A DNA stretch of 49,454 bases. It comes from Lachnoclostridium sp. UBA3262 (GTDB lineage Bacteria > Bacillota > Clostridia > Lachnospirales > Lachnospiraceae). The stretch spans positions 1 through 49,454 of the forward strand of contig DEUM01000063.1 in NCBI GenBank assembly GCA_002362575.1. Reading direction: 5' to 3'. Both the position numbers and the translations under genes were made by a program. Shown here in pieces: positions 32,730 to 42,451 of this stretch (position 1 is the stretch's first letter; every line of letters begins with the position of its first letter). The notes under the pieces are model-generated. The model saw only the letters and a program-made list of their open reading frames with translations, made no database searches and was not told the origin of the DNA.

Positions 32730-35369
32730 TTATCCCAATTGTTTGTTTATTACTTCCTTTGCATTGGCAAGTGCCTCTGAAATAGCAGCCGGATTTTTCC
32801 CGCCCGCCTGTGCCATATTTGGTCTTCCACCGCCGCCACCGCCAACGATAGCTGCAACTTCCTTTATCAGGTTTCCGGCATGAGCCCCCTTTTCTACCGC
32901 TCCCGGTGTTGCCATTGCAATCAGATTCGCTTTTCCGTTTGCCTCACAAGCAAAAACAAGGTAAGCTTCCCCTAGTTTGCTTTTCGTTTCGTCTCCGAGT
33001 TCGCGCATCCCATTCATATCAATGTCGGTCAACTGCTTTACCAGAACCTTTATTCCCTTTACCTCCTCTGCTTCATTCGTTACACCTCCGGCTGCCTCTT
33101 TTGCAATTCTGGCTTTCAGCTTGTCATTTTCCTTCTGAAGCGCTTTCAATTCTTCCTGCAAGGAAACAACCTTACTCTTTACATCAACAGGATTTACTTT
33201 CAGAACCTTGGCCGTATTCTGAAATTCTCTCTCCATATCACTGTAGTAATTTAACAGCGCAGTTCCTGTCAATGCCTCAATACGGCGGACGCCTGCTGCA
33301 ATTCCACCCTCCGAGACAATCTTAAATGCAGAAATACTTCTTGTATTGTCAACGTGGGTTCCACCGCAGAGTTCAGAACTAAAATCCCCCATCTGAACAA
33401 CTCTGACCACTTCACCGTATTTTTCACCGAACAATGCCATTGCACCAGTTTTCTTTGCATCTTCGATAGACATTTCTTTTGTTACAACAGAAAGTCCGGC
33501 ATGAATCTCTTTATTTACAATTTCTTCAACCTTCGCAATTTCTTCCTGCGTCATCGGCGAGAAATGAGTAAAATCAAAACGTAATCTATCCTTATCCACA
33601 AGGGAGCCCTTTTGCTCTACATGGTTTCCTAGAACAAGACGGAGCGCTTTCTGCATCAGATGAGTGGCACTATGGTTATTTGCCGTCAAGTCTCTCCTCT
33701 CCTTATCAACCGTCAGCACAGCCCTTTCTCCTGTACGGATAGTGCCTTCTGTCACTCTGCCCACATGCCCAATCTTTGTCCCCTGCAGCTTGATAACATC
33801 CTCCACAAGAAACTTGCCGTGTTCCGTCTCAATGACACCCGTATCGGCAACCTGACCGCCCATCGTCGCATACATTGGCGTTTCCGCTACGAGAATCGTT
33901 CCCTCGTCTCCTTCCGTGAGCTCCTCTACAATTGCATCCTTCGTCGTCAATACCGTAATCTCCGACTCGTGAGTCAGCCTGTCATAACCAACAAAGACAC
34001 TTTCAACCGAGGCATCAATCGACTGGTAAATCGTTACATCCGCCCCCATATAATTTGTCGTCTCACGAGCTGCACGTGCCGTCTCCCTCTGATTTTCCAT
34101 TGCCCCCTGAAATCCTTTCTCATCCACAGAAAATCCTTTTTCTCCAAGAATTTCAATCGTCAAATCCATTGGAAAACCATAGGTGTCATACAGTTTAAAT
34201 GTATTTTCTCCAGAAAGAACTTTTTCTCCTGATTTTTCCAATTCTTTCATCATTTCATTTAAAATAGAAAGCCCCTGATCAATCGTCTTGTTAAAATTTT
34301 GTTCTTCCACTGTAATCAATTTTAAGATGTAATCTTTTCTGTCCGCCAGCTCTGGATAACCGGTATGGGACTCTGCAATTACCGTCTTGCTCAGCTCTGC
34401 TAAAAATTCTCCCTTGATACCGAGCAGCCTGCCATGCCGTGCCGCACGGCGGAGCAGCTTTCTCAGAACATACCCTCTACCCTCATTTGACGGTGTAATT
34501 CCGTCTGAAACCATAAAAGTAACTGAGCGGATATGCTCTGTAATAATACGGATTGATATATCCCTTTTTTCATCTTCTCTATATACCACACCGGCAATCT
34601 CACAAACCCGATCCCGGATTGCCTTAATCGTATCAATATCAAAAATAGAATCCACATCCTGCATAATAATAGCAAGACGCTCCAGTCCCATTCCTGTATC
34701 TATATTTTTATTTTCCAGTTCCGTATAATTCCCATTTCCATCACTTTCAAACTGGGTAAATACATTATTCCATACCTCAATATATCGGTCACAGTCACAG
34801 CCAACCGTACAATCCGGCTTGCCGCAGCCATACTTCTCCCCCCTGTCAAAATATATCTCTGAGCATGGACCGCATGGGCCAGCGCCATGCTCCCAGAAGT
34901 TATCCTCCTTACCAAAGCGGAAAATACGCTCCGGAGCAATACCGATTTCTTTATTCCATATATTATACGCTTCATCATCCTCCAGATAGACGGAAGGGTA
35001 TAAACGTTCCTCCGGAATTTCAAGCACCTTTGTCAAAAATTCCCACGACCATGCAATCGCTTCATGTTTAAAATAATCACCAAATGAAAAATTTCCGAGC
35101 ATTTCAAAGAAAGTACCGTGTCTTGCTGTTTTTCCAACGTTCTCAATATCTCCGGTACGAATACACTTCTGACATGTCGTCACACGGCGTCTCGGCGGAA
35201 TTTCCTGTCCTGTAAAATATGGTTTTAATGGAGCCATGCCTGCATTTATTAATAACAAGCTATTATCATTCTGAGGAATCAGTGAGAAGCTCGGCATCAC
35301 TAAATGCCCTTTACTTTCAAAAAAATCCAGATACATCTTTCGCAATTCATTTAATCCATAGGGTTTCAT
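32730..35369 (-). CDS. alaS: Alanyl-tRNA synthetase
   Basis: An 879-residue, full-length class II synthetase. The aminoacylation core includes TGDIENVGKTARHGTFFEML and GMGLERLA. The editing domain has the zinc-site HSATHLMQKAL and CGGTHVDNT. The C-terminal DHHA1 region GGGGGGRPNMAQAGGK is present. It is transcribed from a consensus promoter with a short leader and no T-box. An MCP gene follows it closely. Confidence 0.98.
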   Translation of the reverse strand: MKPYGLNELRKMYLDFFESKGHLVMPSFSLIPQNDNSLLLINAGMAPLKPYFTGQEIPPRRRVTTCQKCIRTGDIENVGKTARHGTFFEMLGNFSFGDYFKHEAIAWSWEFLTKVLEIPEERLYPSVYLEDDEAYNIWNKEIGIAPERIFRFGKEDNFWEHGAGPCGPCSEIYFDRGEKYGCGKPDCTVGCDCDRYIEVWNNVFTQFESDGNGNYTELENKNIDTGMGLERLAIIMQDVDSIFDIDTIKAIRDRVCEIAGVVYREDEKRDISIRIITEHIRSVTFMVSDGITPSNEGRGYVLRKLLRRAARHGRLLGIKGEFLAELSKTVIAESHTGYPELADRKDYILKLITVEEQNFNKTIDQGLSILNEMMKELEKSGEKVLSGENTFKLYDTYGFPMDLTIEILGEKGFSVDEKGFQGAMENQRETARAARETTNYMGADVTIYQSIDASVESVFVGYDRLTHESEITVLTTKDAIVEELTEGDEGTILVAETPMYATMGGQVADTGVIETEHGKFLVEDVIKLQGTKIGHVGRVTEGTIRTGERAVLTVDKERRDLTANNHSATHLMQKALRLVLGNHVEQKGSLVDKDRLRFDFTHFSPMTQEEIAKVEEIVNKEIHAGLSVVTKEMSIEDAKKTGAMALFGEKYGEVVRVVQMGDFSSELCGGTHVDNTRSISAFKIVSEGGIAAGVRRIEALTGTALLNYYSDMEREFQNTAKVLKVNPVDVKSKVVSLQEELKALQKENDKLKARIAKEAAGGVTNEAEEVKGIKVLVKQLTDIDMNGMRELGDETKSKLGEAYLVFACEANGKANLIAMATPGAVEKGAHAGNLIKEVAAIVGGGGGGRPNMAQAGGKNPAAISEALANAKEVINKQLG

Positions 35370-35408
35370 ACCTGTTGCCTCCTAAATCGTAAATACATAA
35401 GTAATTTA

Positions 35409-35437
35409 ATTATAAGTTTTTTGCGACAGCTTGTCAA
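35409..35437 (-). promoter_or_regulatory. Consensus sigma-A promoter of alaS
   Basis: Minus-strand TTGACA (35432-35437), a 17-bp spacer and TATAAT (35409-35414), both boxes perfect. It lies about 20 bp from the left end of the giant foldback. Confidence 0.9.
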
Positions 35438-35457
35438 TGTTTCTGGCAAAAACAGCA

Positions 35458-36003
35458 GAGCAATCACTTAATCATTTACACTGAGACGGGAAGATATCCT
35501 AACGTTTCCTGTTCTTATATCACTTCCCGAAAAATTACTGTTTTCTCCGGTTACAAATACGCCGCCCAAGCATTGTCTGAGATGTCTGTTGTCGCTTTTC
35601 CTGCCTTTTTGCAGTGCGTTCCCACTAAAGCCGCCACGCAGCGGTACAAATGCACCGCCACAAAGTCAATCGAATACATTGCGGGCAGATGCGAAGCATC
35701 CATTCACGGAAGAAGGATGCCAAAAACAAATTTATTTGTTTTTTCATCCTTCTTCCATGAATGTGCACCTTTAGTGCTGCCCGCAATGACTAATAACTGT
35801 CTAAGACGGTGCATAAGGACCGGCGGGCGGCAACGCTGCAAAAAGGCAGAAAAAGCGACAGTGCAGACAGCGAGTTTTGCGAAGGGCGGCGGAGTGCTTT
35901 TGTAACCAGAGAAAACAATTCATTTTTCGCTGGAAGTAATATCCCGGGCAGGAAACGTTAGGATATCCTCCCGTCTTTCACATAAATGATTAAATGATTG
36001 CCC
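35458..36003. repeat. Giant ~546-bp foldback element
   Basis: An imperfect palindrome centred near 35732, with AAAAACAAAT / ATTTGTTTTT flanking a 2-base centre. Long arm blocks match: 35461-35478 with 35983-36000, 35485-35511 with the block ending near 35975, 35591-35614 with 35836-35859, and 35683-35719 with the block at 35745-35786. No credible protein is encoded. It fills the gap between a terminator at 36005-36052 and the alaS promoter. It has no sequence similarity that I can see to the 170-bp elements. Confidence 0.88.
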
Positions 36004-36004
36004 T

Positions 36005-36052
36005 ATAAAAAATGGCAATATCCACAAGGTGCTAAACCGAACAGATATTGCC
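36005..36052 (-). terminator. Terminator after the MCP gene at 36080
   Basis: GGCAATATC (36014-36022) and GATATTGCC (36044-36052) form a 9-bp stem, followed on the minus strand by ATTTTTTA. It lies directly next to the giant foldback. Confidence 0.85.
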
Positions 36053-36079
36053 GCTTCATTATCTTTTAATCACAACTTA

Positions 36080-37798
36080 TCACATTTTAAAGAAATCCAA
36101 ATCCTCTTCTATATCCTTTGCCAGTCTCCCAAGCTCATCTGCTTTTCCTGACAGAATACTCATTGTTTTGTTCAGCTCCTCCATAGAAGCCGTTGTCTGC
36201 TCTGTCGCAGCGGCATTCTCCTGAGATACTGCTGACAAGTTCTGAATCATATCATTTACTTTGATACGTGCTTCATCACACACCTTAGAATCTTTCTTTA
36301 TATCCCTAATTCCCGACATAGAAGACTGAATTCCTGTGCTGACCTCGCCAAAACGCTCTTTTGTCTCCTCTAATTTCTTCTGCTGTTCATCAATAATGGT
36401 CTGCATATGATTCATCGCATCTACTGTATTCTGAGATTCCGTTGCCAGACGGTTGATAACATCTGCAATAGCAGATGCCGAACTGTTCGACTCCTCCGCA
36501 AGCTTCTGTATTTCAGTAGCTACAACGGCAAATCCCTTTCCAGCCTCTCCTGCTCTCGCCGCTTCAATACTGGCATTCAAGGAAAGCAGATTTGTCTCCT
36601 CTGCGATAGAAGAAATCAGAGTGACAGCATCCTGAATCTTTGTAACCGATTCATCCGTAAGATTTACCTGTCTCTCAATACGTTTTACCGCATCATAAGT
36701 ACGTTCACTTGATGCTGACAACTCGTTGATAATCTGTTCTGCATCCTCTTTTGAGTGCTCCATACCTTCCGCCATCGTAGACAAATTTTTTACACTATCA
36801 ACAATGTCCTCAATAGATGTTCCCATATTCCCTACATAAATCGTAGCTTCCTCTATCTCCTCTGCCTGTGACACTGCCCCGTGCGAAATATCATCCACTG
36901 CATGGCTAATCTCATCCGTTGATTCACGTGTACGACCTGAAAAATCATTCAATTCCTGACTTGACTCTGCCAGTACAAGAGAAGACTGTTTCAAATCCTC
37001 CATAATACCCCTTAACCTGACGCCAAGTTCTTTCAAAGCTCTCGCCATAAGTCCCAGTTCATCATTTCTCTTTAACAGCCGCTCATCAATCGAAACTGAC
37101 AAATCTCCTTCGGACAAATTGCCCAAAAGGTCTTCTGCCTTGCGAACTGCCTTTCCGATTCGGTTTGCCACAAGAAACACAATTACTGACGCCAATACGA
37201 GCAATAACAGAGTCATCCCGGCGATTCCAGTTATCTGTTTTATAATTATCGCATCAATATCCTCACACGGCTTTCCGGCAAATGCCATACCAATTACAGA
37301 ACCATCTGAATTTTTGAGCGGTATATAATAAGCATAATAATCTTTTTCATTGATAACTACATCCGTGGAAGAATATTCTTCTTTCTTATTTATGACGGTA
37401 TCAATCACTTCCTCCGATGCTTTCGTCCCAATAATCCTCTGCCCGGTCTTTTCATTGACAAGGGAAGTAGCACGTCTGGTATCACCATAAAACAATGTCA
37501 CATCAGCCTCTGATTGCTTTACAAAAGAATCAATGACCTTGTCATTTTCTGTGACATTATATTTGCCTTTCATAAGATTCTCGCCATTCATTGAATAATC
37601 CCCTGCATCTAGTGCATCATAGGCACTTCCCACACTATAACACAAATCCTTCAGCCCCTGCAAAGCTTCGTTCTGAAGACTGCTCCCCAGAGAAGTAACT
37701 GAATAAAAAGAAATAATCAGTGCCAAAAGAATAAGCGGCACCAGCGTTAAAGCAATAATTTCCACTTTCATTGAAACTTTAACTTTTTTCTTGTCCAT
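36080..37798 (-). CDS. Methyl-accepting chemotaxis protein with single-Cache-like sensor
   Basis: A 572-residue chemoreceptor, with the start taken at the ATG at 37798 behind GGGGGAAAAG. TM1 is at about 12-34. The extracellular region to about 185 contains VTLFYGDTRRATSLVNEKTG and YYAYYIPLKNSDGSVIGMAF, typical of a single-Cache domain. TM2 is near 190-212, then HAMP and the signalling tip AEETNLLSLNASIEAARAGE. Single-gene unit with its own terminator. The ligand is unknown. Confidence 0.94.
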   Translation of the reverse strand: MDKKKVKVSMKVEIIALTLVPLILLALIISFYSVTSLGSSLQNEALQGLKDLCYSVGSAYDALDAGDYSMNGENLMKGKYNVTENDKVIDSFVKQSEADVTLFYGDTRRATSLVNEKTGQRIIGTKASEEVIDTVINKKEEYSSTDVVINEKDYYAYYIPLKNSDGSVIGMAFAGKPCEDIDAIIIKQITGIAGMTLLLLVLASVIVFLVANRIGKAVRKAEDLLGNLSEGDLSVSIDERLLKRNDELGLMARALKELGVRLRGIMEDLKQSSLVLAESSQELNDFSGRTRESTDEISHAVDDISHGAVSQAEEIEEATIYVGNMGTSIEDIVDSVKNLSTMAEGMEHSKEDAEQIINELSASSERTYDAVKRIERQVNLTDESVTKIQDAVTLISSIAEETNLLSLNASIEAARAGEAGKGFAVVATEIQKLAEESNSSASAIADVINRLATESQNTVDAMNHMQTIIDEQQKKLEETKERFGEVSTGIQSSMSGIRDIKKDSKVCDEARIKVNDMIQNLSAVSQENAAATEQTTASMEELNKTMSILSGKADELGRLAKDIEEDLDFFKM

Positions 37799-37938
37799 TA
37801 AAACTTTTCCCCCTTTGTGTATCTTACTATTCAGCATTTTATCACACAATGAAGCAAATATCTATATTTTTTTATAAAAATTTTATACTTTTTTTCCTGT
37901 TTCCTTTCGTTGTACAAATTTGCAACGGTTTCTTACAT

Positions 37939-39195
37939 TTAGTTGCGAATCTGACCATTTCCTAATATAATAAATTTAGTTGTTGTCAGTGCCTGCAGTC
38001 CCATCGGTCCTCTCGCATGAAGCTTCTGGGTACTAATCCCAATCTCTGCACCAAATCCAAACTCAAATCCATCCGTAAATCTTGTTGATGCATTTACATA
38101 AACGGCTGCCGCATCAATTTCATTCAAAAACTTCATGGCATGGTCATAATTTGATGTGACAATCGTTTCGGAATGTCCGGTGTTATATGTATTGATGTGG
38201 TCAATTGCCTCTTCAATACTGTCTACTGTTTTTACGGAAATAATTTTGTCCAAATATTCCGTGCCAAAGTCCTCCTCCGTTGCTTCTGTCATGTCGTCAA
38301 AGCACTCCCTCGCCCTCTCATCTCCCCGTATCTCCACCTGATGGGTGGCAAGTTTCTCACAAATCATTGGAAGGGCGCGCACAGCAATATCTTTATGAAC
38401 CACTAACGACTCGCAGGCATTACAGACGCCCAGACGCTGTGTCTTCGCATTTTCAATAATATCTACCGCCATATCTATGTCTGCATATTCATCCACATAC
38501 ACATGGCAGTTTCCCGTTCCTGTCTCAATGACCGGCACGGTACTTTTTTCCACCACCGTGCGAATCAGTCCTGCCCCACCCCGCGGAATCAGCACATCCA
38601 CATACTGGTTCATCCGCATAAACCGTTCTGCCGTCTCATGGGAAGTATCTGTCAGAAGCTGGATGCTGTCTGCCGGCAGTCCACACTGTTTTAAAGCTTC
38701 CCGAATCACCTCGACAATTGCCTGATTCGAGTGAATCGCATCCCTTCCCCCCCGAAGTATTACTGCATTTCCAGTCTTAAAACACAGTCCGAACGCATCT
38801 GCCGTCACATTCGGACGTGACTCATAAATAATTCCGATAACGCCAAGGGGCACTCTTTTCTGTCCAATCTGTAATCCCTGCGGCGTTGTTTTCATCGAAA
38901 TCACTTCCCCTACCGGATCGGTCAGAGAAATAATCTGACGGAGTCCCTCTGCCATTCCCGCAATGCGCTCCTCTGTCAATGTCAGGCGGTCAACTAACGA
39001 TTCTTTCATTCCGCTCTCCCTTGCCGCCTTCACGTCCGTCTGGTTTGCCGCTAACATCCGTTCACGCTTTTCAAGAAGAGCGGCTGACACCGCCTCCAGT
39101 CCTTTATTTTTTTCTGTAACCCCAAGAAGATTCATCTCCCGGGACGCCTTTTTTGCTCTCTCTCCGATTTCCTCTAATAAAATATTCTGATTCAT
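37939..39195 (-). CDS. proA: Glutamate-5-semialdehyde dehydrogenase ProA
   Basis: A 418-residue enzyme that reduces glutamyl-5-phosphate to the semialdehyde in proline synthesis. The catalytic Cys lies in GVCNACESLVV; RGGRDAIHSN and the C-terminal FGFGAEIGISTQKLHARGPMG are ProA-specific. Its ATG directly follows the stop of the cyclo-ligase gene with GGAGG in between. ProB is encoded upstream in the same operon, interrupted by two short genes. Confidence 0.96.
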   Translation of the reverse strand: MNQNILLEEIGERAKKASREMNLLGVTEKNKGLEAVSAALLEKRERMLAANQTDVKAARESGMKESLVDRLTLTEERIAGMAEGLRQIISLTDPVGEVISMKTTPQGLQIGQKRVPLGVIGIIYESRPNVTADAFGLCFKTGNAVILRGGRDAIHSNQAIVEVIREALKQCGLPADSIQLLTDTSHETAERFMRMNQYVDVLIPRGGAGLIRTVVEKSTVPVIETGTGNCHVYVDEYADIDMAVDIIENAKTQRLGVCNACESLVVHKDIAVRALPMICEKLATHQVEIRGDERARECFDDMTEATEEDFGTEYLDKIISVKTVDSIEEAIDHINTYNTGHSETIVTSNYDHAMKFLNEIDAAAVYVNASTRFTDGFEFGFGAEIGISTQKLHARGPMGLQALTTTKFIILGNGQIRN

Positions 39196-39792
39196 CTAAT
39201 CCTCCATTCTAAAGCGCAAGCCATCTTGTACTATGATTCTATCTGGTTTTCTGTCACAGGACTCACATTCAAATACTGGTATCTCCTGTTCAGCAAACGC
39301 AAGCATAACCGTATTTTCAATCCAGTCCCCACAGACAGACAGGTATCTGTCATAGTACCCGCCTCCGTAACCAATACGGTTTCCCTCTTTGTCAAACGCC
39401 ACACCCGGCATTATCATCAGAATATGCTTTCCGCCAAGAAATGCTGTTTCTCCTGCTGCCGAAAATGGCTCTGTCTCCGCTGGTTCCTGTATTCCCTGAT
39501 ATCCACCAGTAAGCATGGTTAAATCCGATACCCTGTAAAATTCCATAACATGACGGTCTGCATAAGTGCGGGGCAGAAAAAGCTGTTTCCCATCTTCCAA
39601 AATCCACCGATTAATTTTCCCTGTAGAAACTTCGGAACGAAAGGAAACGTAGGATAATACAATATCTGCCTGACAGTACCACGGCTGGCTGCGCACTTCC
39701 CTTTGAATTTCCAGTGACCAGCGCTCTCTGTCTTCTTCTGAAATGCCATCCCGCTTTTTGAACGCTAGACGTCTTCCCTCTCTCTTTTCCAT
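39196..39792 (-). CDS. 5-formyltetrahydrofolate cyclo-ligase family protein
   Basis: A 198-residue enzyme converting 5-formyl-THF to 5,10-methenyl-THF with ATP. The N-terminal basic EGRRLAFKKRD, the middle MPGVAFDKEGNRIGYGGGYYDR, which binds nucleotide and folate, and the C-terminal QEIPVFECESCDRKPDRII are standard. The start overlaps the upstream stop as TAATG, indicating translational coupling. Confidence 0.92.
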   Translation of the reverse strand: MEKREGRRLAFKKRDGISEEDRERWSLEIQREVRSQPWYCQADIVLSYVSFRSEVSTGKINRWILEDGKQLFLPRTYADRHVMEFYRVSDLTMLTGGYQGIQEPAETEPFSAAGETAFLGGKHILMIMPGVAFDKEGNRIGYGGGYYDRYLSVCGDWIENTVMLAFAEQEIPVFECESCDRKPDRIIVQDGLRFRMED

Positions 39793-40001
39793 TAGTGTCT
39801 GTTCCTTCTGTGAAGTTTTCGGATTGAACCATCCGGTTCCTGAACGGATGTATGCTCTAACGTTGACAGCAGATTGCCACGTATCTGTGCAATATACTCT
39901 GCGCGAAGCTCTGCCTGCTCTGCCTTTTCCTCCTCTGTCAGCGTTCCCTCCTTTTTCTTACGGTATAATTCATTGATTCTGTCGATTTTCTCCTGCTTCA
40001 T
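39792..40001 (-). CDS. DUF896 (UPF0291) small protein
   Basis: A 69-residue helical-hairpin protein with the family pattern KIDRINELYRKKKEGTLTEE and AELRAEYIAQIRGNL. Related YnzC of Bacillus is small and of unknown function. It is coupled to the cyclo-ligase and lies 10 bp after proB with GGAGG. Confidence 0.92.
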   Translation of the reverse strand: MKQEKIDRINELYRKKKEGTLTEEEKAEQAELRAEYIAQIRGNLLSTLEHTSVQEPDGSIRKLHRRNRH

Positions 40002-40011
40002 AGCAGCCTCC

Positions 40012-40848
40012 TTACCTGTCCAGATAATTTTTTAAATGGAAATGCCTCGTCTTATGTGCCTCAAATAAAGTACCGATATCTTCTCCGGCAAACAAGCGGT
40101 TAATATTATCCATATCGTTACCGTTGATAATCGCCATATCCGCACCGGCATCGTTGGCAATTCCCGCCGCCCCTACTTTCGAGCTCATACCTCCGGTTCC
40201 GATATCACTTACCGGACCTTTTGCCATACCAAGCATTTCATCTGTAATATGCTCAACAAAAGGAATCCTCTCTGCCTTTGGGTTTGTGTTCGGATCATCT
40301 GTGTAAAGACCGTCAATATCACTCAAAAGCACAAGCAAATCCGCTTTCACAATTGCTGAAACAATTGCCGATAAAAAATCATTATCACCAAAGTCAATCT
40401 CATCTGTGGCGACTGTATCATTTTCATTGACAATCGGAATCACTCCGATATCGAGAAGCTCCCGGAATGTGTTCTGGGCATTGTGCCGGCTCGTGTCATT
40501 TGCAATCGTAATCTTTGTCATCAGAATCTGCGCTGTATGCTGGTTGTACTCGGAAAATAGCTTTTCATACACCATCATTAACCGGCTCTGTCCTACCGCC
40601 GCGCACGCCTGCTTGAGCGAACGCTCCTCGGGCCTTTCCTTCAGTCCAAGCGCCTTCCGTCCCACACCGATAGCACCGGAGGATACAACGACAATCTCCT
40701 TGCCCTGATTATGTAAGTCTGTCAGTATACGGACAAACTTTTCCATTTTTACTAAATCTAAACCGCCTGTCTCTGCATGAGTCAGTGTTGATGTTCCAAT
40801 TTTAAAAACAATTCTTTTTTTATCCTTCAGATTTTTTTGTTCTCTCAT
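40012..40848 (-). CDS. proB: Glutamate 5-kinase ProB, lacking a PUA domain
   Basis: A 278-residue amino-acid kinase that phosphorylates glutamate for proline synthesis. Marks are IVFKIGTSTLTH, VVSSGAIGVG, the NENDTVATDEIDFGDND loop and GTGGMSSKVGAA. It ends without the C-terminal PUA domain of E. coli ProB, as in many Firmicutes. The start is taken at the ATG at 40848, ten bases after AGGAG; the ATG three codons earlier is only one base away. It overlaps the upstream flavoprotein gene by about 29 bp. Confidence 0.95.
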   Translation of the reverse strand: MREQKNLKDKKRIVFKIGTSTLTHAETGGLDLVKMEKFVRILTDLHNQGKEIVVVSSGAIGVGRKALGLKERPEERSLKQACAAVGQSRLMMVYEKLFSEYNQHTAQILMTKITIANDTSRHNAQNTFRELLDIGVIPIVNENDTVATDEIDFGDNDFLSAIVSAIVKADLLVLLSDIDGLYTDDPNTNPKAERIPFVEHITDEMLGMAKGPVSDIGTGGMSSKVGAAGIANDAGADMAIINGNDMDNINRLFAGEDIGTLFEAHKTRHFHLKNYLDR

Positions 40849-42451
40849 TTTTTTCATGCTCCTGTATTTTCATCGCAACTCTCAGGCCATCCATAGCCGC
40901 TGACATAATACCGCCCGCATATCCTGCTCCTTCGCCGCATGGATAGAGTCCCTTTGCGGATACGCTCGTAAGATCTTCATCCCGTTCTATCCTGACCGGG
41001 GAGGACGTCCTCGTCTCAATTCCCAACAGTAAAGTGTCCTCATGGGAAAATCCGGAAAGCCTGTCCTGAAACTGCTCCATTCCGTCTATCATACCATTTA
41101 CAATAAATTTTGGCAATGCCCTGCGAAGATTTGCATACGACCACAACCCCTTAACACAGGGTTTCACCTTGCCACATTCTGCCGTTTCCGTATCATTTTT
41201 GAAATCCCCGAAACGCTGTACCGGAATCCTCCCATGGCAGAGCTCATACATACGCCTCTCCCATTTCTCCTGAAACCGGACGCCTGCCAGACAATCTTTA
41301 CTTCCAAAATCTTCCGGCCCCACTGTCACGACAATGGCACTATTTGCATTACCAGAGTCCCGCCTGACATTACTCATGCCATTGACAACGAGTTTTCCAT
41401 GCTCCGAGGAGGCATTGACGACATACCCGCCCGGACACATGCAAAAGGAATATACGCCCCTGCCGTCCTCTGTCTTTCCCGTACATTTATAAGAAGCCGG
41501 GGGCAGCACTCCTGCCTCCACATCTTTACCATACTGGGATGCGTCGATATCACTCTGCCTGTGCTGAACTCTGACGCCAACAGCAAATGCTTTTGGAGAC
41601 ATCGCAATGCCTGCCCTTTCTAACATGGAAAAGGTGTCTCTTGCACTGTGCCCGATTGCCAAAACAAGGCTGTCACAGGGAATTTCCCGTTCTTCGCCGC
41701 CTTTTTCTGCACGGATACTGTGTATTCTCCCTTCCCTCATAATAAAATCTGTCATTTTTGTATGGAAAAAAAATCGGCATCCCAATGATTTCATTTCTTC
41801 TCTCATATTGATAATGACCCGGCGCAGCACATCTGTACCAATATGCGGCTTTGCATCATATAAAATATCCTCTCCTGCCCCAAACCGGACAAAGGTTTCC
41901 AGCACAAACCGTTTTTTCCCTGTTTTATCCTTTACCCCGGTATTCAGCTTACCATCCGAAAATGTCCCGGCACCGCCCTCGCCAAAGGAAACATTTGACT
42001 CCGGATTCAAAATCTCTTTCTGCCAGAACTGCTCCACATCCTCTGTCCGTTCTTCCATCGCAGCACCACGTTCGAGAAGAATTGGTGAACACCCACATAA
42101 GCTCAGATAATACGCACAAAAAAGCCCGGCCGGGCCACTTCCCACAACGACAATGTTCTTTTTATTCCCAATATCCGAAATCTGCTCCCGTAGGTCTGCT
42201 TTCTCTCCTACCCTCGACAAGTTCCTGTTTCCCCTATTCCGCTTTCTCACCGCTTCCTCATTTTCCAAGGAAAATTGCACCGTATACACCAAATAAATAT
42301 CCGGCTTTTTTCTTGCATCTATACTTTTTTTCACAATTTGAAATTCTAAAAAATCCTCTGTCCCGATATGTAACAGCCCCGCAGCTTTCTCTTTTAAATA
42401 TTCTTCTGTGTCCTTCTGATAGGGTATCTTACACTGGCTTAACTGGAGCAT
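40820..42451 (-). CDS. Uncharacterised FAD-dependent dehydrogenase (COG2509-like)
   Basis: A 543-residue flavoprotein. A ~95-residue N-terminal domain precedes the FAD-binding VVVGSGPAGLFCAYYLSLCG, then ILLERG. SFGEGGAGTFSDGKL and the CPGGYVVNASSE stretch are typical of this family. The C-terminal YPCGEGAGYAGGIMSAAMDG is a conserved flavin-contact region. The start is taken at the ATG at 42451 with AAGGAAG eight bases upstream. It overlaps both neighbouring genes. The substrate is unknown. Confidence 0.87.
   Translation of the reverse strand: MLQLSQCKIPYQKDTEEYLKEKAAGLLHIGTEDFLEFQIVKKSIDARKKPDIYLVYTVQFSLENEEAVRKRNRGNRNLSRVGEKADLREQISDIGNKKNIVVVGSGPAGLFCAYYLSLCGCSPILLERGAAMEERTEDVEQFWQKEILNPESNVSFGEGGAGTFSDGKLNTGVKDKTGKKRFVLETFVRFGAGEDILYDAKPHIGTDVLRRVIINMREEMKSLGCRFFFHTKMTDFIMREGRIHSIRAEKGGEEREIPCDSLVLAIGHSARDTFSMLERAGIAMSPKAFAVGVRVQHRQSDIDASQYGKDVEAGVLPPASYKCTGKTEDGRGVYSFCMCPGGYVVNASSEHGKLVVNGMSNVRRDSGNANSAIVVTVGPEDFGSKDCLAGVRFQEKWERRMYELCHGRIPVQRFGDFKNDTETAECGKVKPCVKGLWSYANLRRALPKFIVNGMIDGMEQFQDRLSGFSHEDTLLLGIETRTSSPVRIERDEDLTSVSAKGLYPCGEGAGYAGGIMSAAMDGLRVAMKIQEHEKNERTKKSEG

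Noticed and set aside
35370..35408. T-box leader before alaS
   Set aside because: The consensus promoter leaves only about 35 nt to the start codon, with no specifier or antiterminator elements.
35573..35905. Plus-strand open frames inside the giant foldback
   Set aside because: No recognisable protein pattern or ribosome site; the sequence is explained by the palindrome.
37860..37938. CGTTG/CAACG hairpin after proA as a terminator
   Set aside because: Only five base pairs and an A-rich, not T-rich, tract follows on the coding strand.
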